NCBI GenBank assembly: GCA_963667675.1
Contig: OY763929.1
Location: forward strand, 1,922,001-1,986,000
From: G963667675 sp963667675
GTDB taxonomy: Bacteria > Chloroflexota > Dehalococcoidia > Lucifugimonadales > UBA3495
DNA: 64,000 nucleotides
Reading direction: 5' to 3'
A model generated the notes under the pieces. The model had not been told where the DNA came from and ran no database searches. It saw only the letters and a program-made list of their open reading frames with translations. The position numbers and the translations under genes are program-made. This document shows, one piece after another, positions 16,538 to 24,375 of the stretch; positions within the stretch are counted from its first letter, which is position 1, and each line of letters starts with the position of its first letter.

Positions 16538-17463
16538 GCAAGATCGATGAAGCGCGGGACATTTTGGAGCAGTTGGGCCTGCCTCCGGCCCAGCAGAACG
16601 ACATCTCCTGCTTGACCATTCTAGCTCTCACTGGGCTATCCGAGAATGACGCTTGGAGTCAGACCGCCAAGCCGTCTCTCACCATTCACATGATACTCGG
16701 CTTTATTAGGGATACCTACGACAAGGACTACGCCGAAAACACAAGGGAGACAGTTCGGCGTCGAGTCATACATCAGTTGGAGCAGGCGCGGGTAGTGGAC
16801 CGCAATCCGGATGAACCCGACCTTCCCACCAACAGCCCCAAGACGCACTACGGTCTCACCGAAGAAGCCCTTGACTTGCTCCGGCTCTACCAGACCAGGA
16901 ACTGGGAATCCAAGCTGATAGCCTTCCGTTCCAGCCACGGCGCTCTCTTGGAAATATACCAGCGTCGTAGACGGATGCGGGAAATACCCATTCGCACATC
17001 AACGGGAGACGACATTCGCCTGTCCCCTGGAAGGCACAACAAATTGCAGGCTCAGGTGGTGACGGACTTCGGACCGAAGTTCGCCCCCGGGGCGACCCTG
17101 TTGTACCTTGGCGATGCTGCTAACAAGCTCTTGCACTTGGACCGTGAGAGGCTGGCGGAGCTTGGAGTCCCGATTACCGAACATGACAAGCTGCCGGATG
17201 TGGTCCTCTACGATGAAGACCGGAACTGGCTGTTCTTAGTTGAAGCTGTCACGTCTCACGGTCCAGTTACCCCCAAACGGGTGGAAGAGTTGGAGGTTAC
17301 ACTGAAGGACTGTACTGCTACTCGATTGTACGTCAGCGCCTTCCCGGACTTCCGGCAGTTCAAGCGGCATGTAGAAGAGATCGCTTGGGAGACCGAGGTC
17401 TGGCTAGCTGAGATTCCAGACCATCTAATCCATTTCAACGGAGATAAATTCCTTGGTCCCTGA
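16534..17463 (+). CDS. Type II restriction endonuclease, PstI/BsuBI family
   Basis: 309 residues. The C-terminal half carries the PstI/BsuBI nuclease signature: LSPGRHNKLQ near residue 168, LYLGDAANKLLHLD near 190, LPDVVLYDEDRNWLFLVEAV near 225 and TSHGPVTPKRVEELE near 250. The D-x(n)-E arrangement in the third of these is the metal site. The N-terminal 140 residues include a winged-helix-like region. Enzymes of this family cut CTGCAG. CTGCAG sites do occur in this window (for example near 3214), consistent with methylation protection rather than site loss. Confidence 0.92.
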   Translation: MSKIDEARDILEQLGLPPAQQNDISCLTILALTGLSENDAWSQTAKPSLTIHMILGFIRDTYDKDYAENTRETVRRRVIHQLEQARVVDRNPDEPDLPTNSPKTHYGLTEEALDLLRLYQTRNWESKLIAFRSSHGALLEIYQRRRRMREIPIRTSTGDDIRLSPGRHNKLQAQVVTDFGPKFAPGATLLYLGDAANKLLHLDRERLAELGVPITEHDKLPDVVLYDEDRNWLFLVEAVTSHGPVTPKRVEELEVTLKDCTATRLYVSAFPDFRQFKRHVEEIAWETEVWLAEIPDHLIHFNGDKFLGP

Positions 17464-17559
17464 TAGCGCCGTCCGATAGAGTGAACACTAATGAGCGCGT
17501 GCCCGACGCATGTCCCTTCCATCGAGTATTCAGCAAGGGATCAGCCGGGCCGGTCTTAA

Positions 17560-17651
17560 TGCCCCCACTGTCACATCCCTGTTGACAGCCCCAAAGCCAA
17601 CGTGCAAACTGGAATCATATAGTTCAAACGCCGACGACCAACCCGAATATG
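17560..17651 (+). repeat. Leader copy B: diverged duplicate of the methylase leader
   Basis: Aligned with 14741-14836 it keeps CTGTCA (17568-17573), 9-base spacer, TGACAG (17583-17588), TTGACA (17582-17587), CAAACT (17605-17610) and an ATG (17649) the same distance away (66 versus 68 bases), with CCTGAA just after it. Beyond that the sequence diverges. The two copies flank the restriction-modification genes as direct repeats. Confidence 0.7.
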
Positions 17652-17757
17652 CCTGAATCATTACAAGCAAAAACGAATCAAAACCGCGCCGTGGCTCCTG
17701 CCCAGCAGTCACAACGCACCCCGCCGCTGGGCCAAACCTTCCACCGGCGCCCGTTGC

Positions 17758-17787
17758 AATGTCCCGAAATGTCCCATAATGTCCCAG
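17758..17787 (+). repeat. Three 10-bp phased repeats (AATGTCCC)
   Basis: AATGTCCC occurs at 17758, 17768 and 17778, a 10-base period that puts the copies on one DNA face. Possible protein-binding iterons; no other support. Confidence 0.5.
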
Positions 17788-17997
17788 GTCACGAGAAACC
17801 CGGCCTCCAGCCCCTGCTCCTTCGTTCTTTGGGCCGGCTGTCCCTGGCGCGTCCCTTGGTGTCCGACACTCCGTCCCTGGCGCTCCGTGCGCTGAGATAG
17901 CGCTCGCCCACCATCGTGGCTATACTCATCGACCGGGCTCTTTCGCTTCGGAGATCGCCGACATATCTTTGGTTTCCGGGTAAAGCGGCCCTGAAGC

Positions 17998-18480
17998 ATG
18001 GGCGTCCTTGACTGGATTCTGCTAATCATCCGCTGGGGCCACGCTGTGTCCGCCGTTGCCTGGGTGGGCGGCGGCATCTTCTACCTCTTGGTCCTGAGGC
18101 CCGCCCTGCGCCGTGACTCCCTGTCCCCCGAGGCCAACCGGAACATTGGCGTCGAGTTCCGCGGCCTGGTCAACACCGCCATTGCCGTCCTCCTGTTGAC
18201 CGGCGTCATCCTCTCCGTGGCCCGGCTGACCGAAGATTCAATCACCCTCGCCTACGTCGCCGTGCTGGTGATCAAGATCGTCCTGGCCCTCTACATGTTC
18301 TACGTCGTCCGGTTCCTGCGCCCAACCACCTACACCGAAGATCCCGGCGCCGCACCCGGCTGGTGGGGCAAGCTGCGGGCCGGGTTGACGAGCGCCGGGG
18401 CTGTGCTGATAATCGGCCTCATCGTCATCGGCCTGGCCGACGTACTTACCTTCCTGTTCGAGGACAGCCTCCGGCAATAG
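17998..18480 (+). CDS. Four-helix membrane protein, CopD-like
   Basis: 160 residues with four hydrophobic segments: about 5-30, 58-78, 85-107 and 130-152. The motif RWGHAVSAVAWVGGGIFYLL in the first helix with its His is typical of the CopD/DUF2269-like copper-resistance membrane family, where conserved histidines may bind haem or copper. Start ATG 17998. It lies just before the Trm112-like gene with a 40-base gap. Transport or redox substrate is not shown by sequence. Confidence 0.75.
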   Translation: MGVLDWILLIIRWGHAVSAVAWVGGGIFYLLVLRPALRRDSLSPEANRNIGVEFRGLVNTAIAVLLLTGVILSVARLTEDSITLAYVAVLVIKIVLALYMFYVVRFLRPTTYTEDPGAAPGWWGKLRAGLTSAGAVLIIGLIVIGLADVLTFLFEDSLRQ

Positions 18481-18520
18481 GGCGGGCCCAGCCGCCTGCA
18501 ACGTCGTCCCGTGGGGTAAC

Positions 18521-18703
18521 TTGAAGAAAGACCTGATGGAAATACTGGCCTGCCCGGTTTGCCGAGGCCCGCTGGAGCTGCAGGTAGCGGCTGAAGAGGC
18601 CGACGAGGTCATAACCGGGTCGCTAACGTGCCGCCGGTGCGACGAAACCTATCCCATCGACGACGCCATCCCCAACCTACTGCCCCCGGACTTGCGCAGC
18701 TAG
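18521..18703 (+). CDS. Trm112-like zinc-ribbon protein
   Basis: 60 residues, start TTG 18521. CPVC near residue 11 and CRRC near residue 37 form the zinc ribbon, followed by the conserved YPIDDAIPNLLP tail. Trm112 family proteins activate partner methyltransferases in eukaryotes and archaea; bacterial members (YcaR type) are short and less well understood. No methyltransferase gene is adjacent. Confidence 0.85.
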   Translation: MKKDLMEILACPVCRGPLELQVAAEEADEVITGSLTCRRCDETYPIDDAIPNLLPPDLRS

Positions 18704-18738
18704 CCAAGCCTGCGCCTCAGGGCCGGGAAGTCATCCCC

Positions 18739-19680
18739 TCACACCCGCTGGTACTTGGAGATGCTCCGTAGCTCCCGCGGCGGGTCCATGTAGCTGCCGC
18801 GGATGGTGTAGGACACCTCGGCCACGTACAGGTCGCCGTGAGAGTCCACCGCTATCCCGTGGGGAGCGATGAACTGCCCTGGCCCCTCCCCTTCTTCCGG
18901 AGCGCCGAACAGGCAGACCCGGTTGCCGTCCAGATCGTAAATCGACACCCTGTGGCCCAGCCCTGGAGCGTCATCCACCCCCGGCATGCCGTTCAGTTCT
19001 CCTACGTAGATGTGGTCTTGCCACAAGACCATGGAGTCGGGCCGGTGGATGTTGTTCCACATGGTTATGAAGTTGCCCTGGGGGTCGAAAATCTGAATCC
19101 GGTGCGCCTCCCGGTCCACCACGTACACCCGGTCCTCGCGGTCGACGGCGATGTTGTGCGGGCGGATGAACTGCCCGGCGTCGATGCCGGAGCTTCCCCA
19201 TGAGAACTTGTACTCGCCCGATCCTGTGTAAACGTGAATCCGGGCGTTGCCGTACCCGTCTGAGACATAGATGTCGCCGTTGCTGGGCATGATGGCCGCC
19301 GACGTGGGCCGGTTGAAGGGCTGGCCGCTCCACTTGGGCGCCGGATGGTCCCGCTTGCTGATCTCCATCAGCTTCTCGCCGTCGCGGCTGAACTTCTGGA
19401 TGGTGTGCATTCCGTCGTCGGCCGCCAGCACCGAATCGTCGTGGGCGATGTACAGGCCGTGGGTACGGACGCTGAACAGGCCCTCGCCAAAGGTGCGCAA
19501 GAAGTTGCCATCCCGGTCAAAAACGATGAAGGGGTGTTCACCCCTGGTCAGGAAGTAGACGTTGTCGTCGGAGTCCACCGCCACGCCTGGGCATTCGAGG
19601 AAGCGAACCTCCGCAGGTAGTTTCGCCCACCCGCCTACGTACTGGTAGCGAAAGTCGCCGGAACCAAAGGTCTCAGACAT
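18739..19680 (-). CDS. NHL-repeat beta-propeller protein
   Basis: 313 residues built of repeated blades of the form PHNIAVDREDRVYVVDREAH and VFDRDGNFLRTFGEG, giving roughly six NHL blades. It resembles the propeller of peptidyl-glycine alpha-amidating lyase, but without a signal peptide, so it is probably cytoplasmic. Such proteins are often sugar-lactone-hydrolase-like or binding proteins in environmental Chloroflexota. Convergent with the Trm112-like gene. Enzymatic activity unknown. Confidence 0.85.
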   Translation of the reverse strand: MSETFGSGDFRYQYVGGWAKLPAEVRFLECPGVAVDSDDNVYFLTRGEHPFIVFDRDGNFLRTFGEGLFSVRTHGLYIAHDDSVLAADDGMHTIQKFSRDGEKLMEISKRDHPAPKWSGQPFNRPTSAAIMPSNGDIYVSDGYGNARIHVYTGSGEYKFSWGSSGIDAGQFIRPHNIAVDREDRVYVVDREAHRIQIFDPQGNFITMWNNIHRPDSMVLWQDHIYVGELNGMPGVDDAPGLGHRVSIYDLDGNRVCLFGAPEEGEGPGQFIAPHGIAVDSHGDLYVAEVSYTIRGSYMDPPRELRSISKYQRV

Positions 19681-19761
19681 CTACTCTCCCGTTAATGCGG
19701 TTAGTCCTTGGAATACCGCCCGCCATAGAGCGTTCCCAACTCCTGGCTAGAGCCGCCTGGC

Positions 19762-20958
19762 CTAGCGGCGCTCGAACACCGCCGCCATTCCCTGTCCGCC
19801 GCCGACGCACATGGTCTCCAGGCCGAACTGGGCGTCCCTGCGCTCCATTTCATGCAGCATGGAGGTGAGTATCCGGCATCCGGTGGCGCCTATGGGATGG
19901 CCCAGGGAGATGCCGGACCCGTTCACGTTCAGGTTGTCCTCGTGGGGCAGCTTCCACTCCCGCAGCACCGCCAGCACCTGGGCGGCGAAGGCCTCGTTAA
20001 GCTCTATCAGGTCCATGTCCTGCAGCGTCATGCCCAGCTTGTCCATCAGCTTGGACGACGCCGGGACCGGGCCGATGCCCATGTAGGCCGGATGGCAGCC
20101 GGCAACCGCCCACCCTTTCAGGTATCCCTTGGCCTCCAAGCCCAGTTCTTCCAGCTTGTCCGCAGCCACCACCATGCACGCCGAGGCGGCGTCGTTCTGG
20201 CTGCTGGCGTTCCCGGCAGTCACAGTCCCGTCCTTCATCATGGGACGCAGCCGGGCCAGGGACTCCAACGACGTGTCGGCCCGCGGCCCTTCGTCCTTGT
20301 TGAATATCACCGGGTCGCCCCGGCGTTGGGGCACCGGCACGTCGATGATCTCCGCATCGAACTTGCCTTCCTCCCACGCGGCGACTGCCCGCTGGTGGCT
20401 TCTCAAGGCGTACTCGTCCTGCTCCTCCCGGGGGATTTCGTACTGCTTGGCCAGGTTCTCGGCGGTCCCGATCATGCCTTCTATGTGCCCGAACCGCGCC
20501 TCCGGCGCAGCCATTACCCGGGAGCGGGCCAGCCGGTCGTGAAATTGGACTGAACCCAGCCGCGCCCCCCAGCGGGACTCGTTTACATAATATTCACAGT
20601 TGCTCATGCTTTCCACGCCGCCGGTGATCACCACGTCGGCATTGTCAGTCTGCACCAGCATGGCTCCGCTCAGGACTGCCTGAAGGCCCGACGCGCAGCG
20701 GCGGTCCAACTGGCAGCCGGGGACTTCAATGGGCAGGCCGGCCATCAGGGAAGCGAGCCTGCCGATCGCCGGGTTCTCACCGCTGGGATAGCCGTGGCCG
20801 ATGACCACGTCATCGACTTTGGCGGGGTCCAGGCCGGTGCGTTCCAGCGTCGCCTTTATCGCCAGGCTGGCCAGTTCCGCAGCCGCGACGTCTCTCAAGG
20901 CTCCGCCGTAGCGGGCCACGGCTGTCCGTACCGGTGATACAATCGCAACTTCTCGCAT
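19762..20958 (-). CDS. Acetyl-CoA acetyltransferase (thiolase)
   Basis: Condenses or cleaves acyl-CoA units. 398 residues from ATG 20958, which has AGGAGG 7 bases upstream; an upstream in-frame start is less likely. Active-site Cys88 lies in LDRRCASGLQAV, the His in GHPIGATGCRILTSM and the second Cys in MCVGGGQGMAAVF, the complete thiolase triad. Single-gene context, so the direction (beta-oxidation or biosynthesis) cannot be chosen. Confidence 0.93.
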   Translation of the reverse strand: MREVAIVSPVRTAVARYGGALRDVAAAELASLAIKATLERTGLDPAKVDDVVIGHGYPSGENPAIGRLASLMAGLPIEVPGCQLDRRCASGLQAVLSGAMLVQTDNADVVITGGVESMSNCEYYVNESRWGARLGSVQFHDRLARSRVMAAPEARFGHIEGMIGTAENLAKQYEIPREEQDEYALRSHQRAVAAWEEGKFDAEIIDVPVPQRRGDPVIFNKDEGPRADTSLESLARLRPMMKDGTVTAGNASSQNDAASACMVVAADKLEELGLEAKGYLKGWAVAGCHPAYMGIGPVPASSKLMDKLGMTLQDMDLIELNEAFAAQVLAVLREWKLPHEDNLNVNGSGISLGHPIGATGCRILTSMLHEMERRDAQFGLETMCVGGGQGMAAVFERR

Positions 20959-21058
20959 GGGGGCCTCCTCTAGCTTCGGCATAATTTGGGACTAATTGGA
21001 AGGCGGCTTCGCGCTCCGCATATCATAACCCGGCGCGCCCACCTTGTCGATTGCGCCA

Positions 21059-21087
21059 TTGGAATCCAGTTTCCCTTGTGCTAGGAT
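21059..21087 (+). promoter_or_regulatory. Promoter of the ABC exporter pair
   Basis: TTGGAA (21059-21064), 17-base spacer, TAGGAT (21082-21087), with the extended -10 dinucleotide TG at 21079-21080. About 24 bases before the TTG start at 21111. Confidence 0.55.
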
Positions 21088-21110
21088 ACCGCCCAGCCTG
21101 AAAGGACCCA

Positions 21111-22124
21111 TTGACCACCTTGCCAGTCAACAACGAAAACGACTCAGCGATTGTCACCCGGGAACTTACCCGTGACTTCGGCGACGTGAAGGCCGTCGAC
21201 GGCATTGACCTTAACGTCGGCCAGGGCGAGATTTACGGCTTCCTGGGCCCCAACGGCGCAGGCAAGACCACCGTCATCCGCATGCTAATTACCCTTCTAG
21301 CCCCCACGTCTGGGGCGATGACGGTGGCCGGTTTCGATGTCGTACGGGACCCCGAGGAAGTCCGCTTGCGCATAGGCGCAGCCCTGCAAGAAGCGGCCCT
21401 GGACAACAAGCAGACCGGCCGGGAACTGCTTCGCATCCAGGGCCGGCTGTACGGGTTGTCCAGGTCCCGCGTGGATGAGCGCATCGCCGAACTTTCACGC
21501 TTGATCGACATCGGCGATGCTATGGACCGCTTGATAGGCACCTACTCCGGCGGCATGAAGCGGCGCCTTGACTTGGCCGCTGCATTGATCCATACGCCCG
21601 AAATCCTCTTCCTGGACGAACCGACGACAGGCCTGGACCCCATCAGCCGCGCCCGTATCTGGGAAGAGGTGCGGAACATCAACCGGGAGCACGGGATAAC
21701 CATTTTCCTGACCACCCAGTACTTGGAGGAAGCCGATGCCCTTGCAGGACGGGTCGGCATCATCGACCAGGGCAGGCTGGCCGCCCAAGGCACGCCGGAT
21801 GACCTGAAGCGCGCCCGCGGCTCTGACCTGATCATCGCCAGGCTGGAAGGCGACACGGCAGCGGCCGCCGCGGCATTGAATGACATGGCGTCCGTTGCCG
21901 GGATAGAGGTCCACGGCCAGGAGTTGACGCTGAGCGTCAGCAACGGAGCCGCCCTGATTAGCTCGGTAGCCCTGGCGCTGGACCAGGTCGGCGTAGGCGT
22001 TCAGGAACTAACCCTGCGAACTCCTACCCTGGACGACGTATTCCTCCAGGTAACCGGCGCTCGTTTGCAGGACAGTATCGACGGCCAAGTCCTGGAGGCC
22101 GGAGGCGACTCAGAGTCCGGTTGA
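21111..22124 (+). CDS. ABC exporter ATP-binding protein, DrrA family
   Basis: Energises export with the permease encoded next. 337 residues, start TTG 21111 behind GAAAGGA. Walker A GPNGAGKTT near residue 45, signature YSGGMKRRLDLA near 145, Walker B ILFLDEPTTGLD near 167, and a C-terminal DrrA-type extension (LRTPTLDDVFLQVTGARLQ). Family members export antibiotics or lipids; the substrate here is unknown. A 71-base gap separates it from the permease. Confidence 0.93.
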   Translation: MTTLPVNNENDSAIVTRELTRDFGDVKAVDGIDLNVGQGEIYGFLGPNGAGKTTVIRMLITLLAPTSGAMTVAGFDVVRDPEEVRLRIGAALQEAALDNKQTGRELLRIQGRLYGLSRSRVDERIAELSRLIDIGDAMDRLIGTYSGGMKRRLDLAAALIHTPEILFLDEPTTGLDPISRARIWEEVRNINREHGITIFLTTQYLEEADALAGRVGIIDQGRLAAQGTPDDLKRARGSDLIIARLEGDTAAAAAALNDMASVAGIEVHGQELTLSVSNGAALISSVALALDQVGVGVQELTLRTPTLDDVFLQVTGARLQDSIDGQVLEAGGDSESG

Positions 22125-22195
22125 CGGGCATAAGAGGCCGTCCGCAGCCGCTCATTCCGGCGCGGCATACCGTGACCGCTTAGAGGAGACAACTA

Positions 22196-22996
22196 ATGAC
22201 GACAGCGTACGCGGGAATAACACCCCAGGCCCGCAAACGCGGGTTCCTTTGGGATATGACAACGGTGGCCCAGCGCGCCGTGCGCTCGGTCTTGAGAGAC
22301 CCGGAAACCACCATGCCGGCGCTCTTGATACCGGTGTTCATGTACGTGTTGACCATTGGCGCTCTCGAGGACTTTGCCGAGGGAATCCCCGGCCTGGACT
22401 ACCGGGCCTTCCAGTTACCTGTCGCCGTCTTGTACGCCGTGACAGGCGTTTCGCGCGCCGTTACCGTCGTTACTGACATCCAGACCGGCTACTTTGATCG
22501 GCTGGCGATCACTCCGGTGAACCGTTTGGCGCTGCTGCTCGGCTTGATGATCGCCGACTTCTGCCTGGTGGTCGCTCTTACAATCCCGGTGATAATCATG
22601 GGCTACATAGCCGGCGTTTCATTCGTTACCGGCCCCCTGGGAATCCTGGCGTTCATGCTCCTGGCCGGCTTGTGGGGGCTCATCTTTACCGGCTTTCCCT
22701 ATGCCATAGCCCTGAAAACCGGGAACCCCGCGGCGGTCAACATGTCCTTCCTCCTATTCTTCCCCCTGGTCTTCATGACTACCGCCTTCATTCCACTGGA
22801 GCAGATGACCGGATGGCTGGCCGCCGCCGCCGAGTACAACCCCGTAACCTACCTCTTGGAGGCGCTGCGCTCCCTGGTCTACGGAGGATGGCAACCGATG
22901 ACACTGGCCCAGGGAGCGGGCGCCACCCTCGCGCTGGGCGTAGTCAGTATTGGCTTGGCCCTGGCCGCGCTGAAAGGCAGGGCCACCATAAAGTAG
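22196..22996 (+). CDS. ABC-2 type exporter permease, DrrB family
   Basis: 266 residues with about six membrane segments, partner of the upstream ATPase. Start ATG 22196 preceded by GAGGAG. The conserved ABC-2 region includes VVTDIQTGYFDRLAITPVNR after the second segment, and the loop LEQMTGWLAAAAEYNPVTYL before the last helix, both typical of DrrB/NodJ permeases. Substrate unknown. Confidence 0.92.
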   Translation: MTTAYAGITPQARKRGFLWDMTTVAQRAVRSVLRDPETTMPALLIPVFMYVLTIGALEDFAEGIPGLDYRAFQLPVAVLYAVTGVSRAVTVVTDIQTGYFDRLAITPVNRLALLLGLMIADFCLVVALTIPVIIMGYIAGVSFVTGPLGILAFMLLAGLWGLIFTGFPYAIALKTGNPAAVNMSFLLFFPLVFMTTAFIPLEQMTGWLAAAAEYNPVTYLLEALRSLVYGGWQPMTLAQGAGATLALGVVSIGLALAALKGRATIK

Positions 22997-23049
22997 CCCT
23001 CGCTTCCGTCGGGCAGTTCTCCGACCTGGATGAGCAGGTGATACGGCGA

Positions 23050-23078
23050 TTGACAAGGTATCCTATGGGGGATACAGT
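23050..23078 (+). promoter_or_regulatory. Promoter with an internal palindrome upstream of the NIPSNAP gene
   Basis: TTGACA (23050-23055), 17-base spacer, TACAGT (23073-23078). A perfect inverted repeat GTATCC (23058-23063), 6 bases, GGATAC (23070-23075) occupies the spacer and reaches the -10 box, a natural place for a regulator to act. Confidence 0.6.
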
Positions 23079-23138
23079 TTGTGCCTGACCCCGTATCTCC
23101 ACCACCACCGCTAACCGTTGCCCCTGGAGGACTCGCCG

Positions 23139-23792
23139 ATGATATATGAGATGCGAATCTACTATGCCGTGCCCGGACAGTTGAACAAGCTCAACGACCG
23201 GTTCTCCAACCATACAATGGGCTTCTTCAACAATCATGGCATCGGCATGCTGGGCTTTTGGACCGACCTGATTGGCATCAGCAACCGGCTCACCTACATC
23301 CTGAGCTACGACGACATGGGTGACCGGGAAGCAAAATGGAACGCCTTTCAAGCCGACAAGGGTTGGCAGGAGGTGAGGGCTGAGACGGAAAAGGACGGGG
23401 CTTTAGTCGCCACGGTCGAGAACAGCTTCCTGAGCTTGACGCCCTACTCGCCCCAGCCCAAGGTAACGGGCGCCTTACAGGAACTGCGGACCTATCACGC
23501 CATGCCTGGCAAGATAGCCGCCTTGCACGATCGGTTCGCCAACATGACCATAGGGATGTTCGACAAGCACGGTATAGACAGCGTCGGTTACTGGACCGCC
23601 GCCGTGGGCACCAGCAACCAGTTAGTCTACATGATCGGCTACCCCAACATGGGACACCGGGAACAGGCCGTCGACAACATGATCGCCGACCCCGAATGGC
23701 AGAAAGTCTATTACGCGTCCGAGCGTGACGGTCCTATTCTCCGGTACACCGAGGGCGTCATCCTTAAGCCCACCAGCTACTCTCCCCGCTAG
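23139..23792 (+). CDS. NIPSNAP family protein, two tandem domains
   Basis: 217 residues from ATG 23139, just after GGAGG. Two dimeric alpha-beta-barrel repeats: residues 1-105 (MIYEMRIYYAVPGQLNKLND) and 112-217 (LQELRTYHAMPGKIAALHDR), each with the helix MGFFNNHGIG / IGMFDKHGID and a WQ..R segment. NIPSNAP-fold proteins bind small aromatic or lipid ligands, and enzymatic roles are rarely proven. The downstream jelly-roll gene starts 30 bases later, so the two are probably one transcript. Confidence 0.88.
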   Translation: MIYEMRIYYAVPGQLNKLNDRFSNHTMGFFNNHGIGMLGFWTDLIGISNRLTYILSYDDMGDREAKWNAFQADKGWQEVRAETEKDGALVATVENSFLSLTPYSPQPKVTGALQELRTYHAMPGKIAALHDRFANMTIGMFDKHGIDSVGYWTAAVGTSNQLVYMIGYPNMGHREQAVDNMIADPEWQKVYYASERDGPILRYTEGVILKPTSYSPR

Positions 23793-23822
23793 CGGCCCGA
23801 CCAGGCCCCAAGGGGAACCAAA

Positions 23823-24341
23823 ATGATCCGGCTCGAACTAGACTTGGACAGCCCAGAAGACCTGAAAGTGGTCAACGGCCAGTGGAAGTTCGCCCAGGGC
23901 CTGGTCCCAGGCGAGCCCAACGAGGGTTTGAGCGCCGGAATCTCCGACAGCCCGGCGAGGCTTGCCGACTACGACGACTCCTCGTGGGAAGTCTGCGAGA
24001 CTGTCCAGACAACCCGGTCTAAGGGGCTAACCTTCGGCTGGTACCGCACAGCCCTGACCTTGCCCCAGCAGGTGCAGGGCAGGGACATTGCGGGCTGGCG
24101 GGCCATGTTCGAGACCTGCATCGACGACTACGGGGAAGTCTGGGTTAACGGGGAGTGCGATTTTGCGACCGGGACGGTAGCCGGGTTCAATAAACCTCAT
24201 CGGGTGCCGCTGACTACAAACGCCCAGCCGGGCCAGAAGTACGTCATCGCCTGCCTTGCCGCCAACGGACCTCTGGCAAGACCATTCGGCGGCATCTTCC
24301 TGCGCTACGCCCGCCTGGCCTTTGAGAACTACTCGGTTTAA
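23823..24341 (+). CDS. Galactose-binding-like jelly-roll protein
   Basis: 172 residues resembling the sugar-binding domain that opens glycoside hydrolase family 2 proteins: NGQWKFAQGLVPGE, DSSWEVCETVQT, GWYRTALTLP, and IDDYGEVWVNGE. No catalytic domain and no signal peptide. It could be a free carbohydrate- or ligand-binding unit. Co-transcription with the NIPSNAP gene is likely from the 30-base gap. Confidence 0.75.
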   Translation: MIRLELDLDSPEDLKVVNGQWKFAQGLVPGEPNEGLSAGISDSPARLADYDDSSWEVCETVQTTRSKGLTFGWYRTALTLPQQVQGRDIAGWRAMFETCIDDYGEVWVNGECDFATGTVAGFNKPHRVPLTTNAQPGQKYVIACLAANGPLARPFGGIFLRYARLAFENYSV

Positions 24342-24375
24342 GGCCCCCACCGGCCCGCCCCACGCCGTCTGCGCC

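Larger units (their letters stand above)
17464..17997. other. 534-base non-coding stretch with leader copy B and phased repeats
   Basis: No convincing gene. It contains a duplicated restriction-system leader (17560-17651), three 10-bp repeats (17758-17787) and, near 17835-17890, a patch of TGTCC and TGGCG words. A frame open from ATG 17649 to 17900 has odd composition (Arg/Pro/Leu rich) and no recognisable domain, so I read it as a remnant at most. Confidence 0.5.

Noticed and set aside
17649..17900. 83-residue open frame after leader copy B
   Set aside because: Composition is odd, no homology is visible, and it begins in a duplicated leader; best seen as non-coding remnant.
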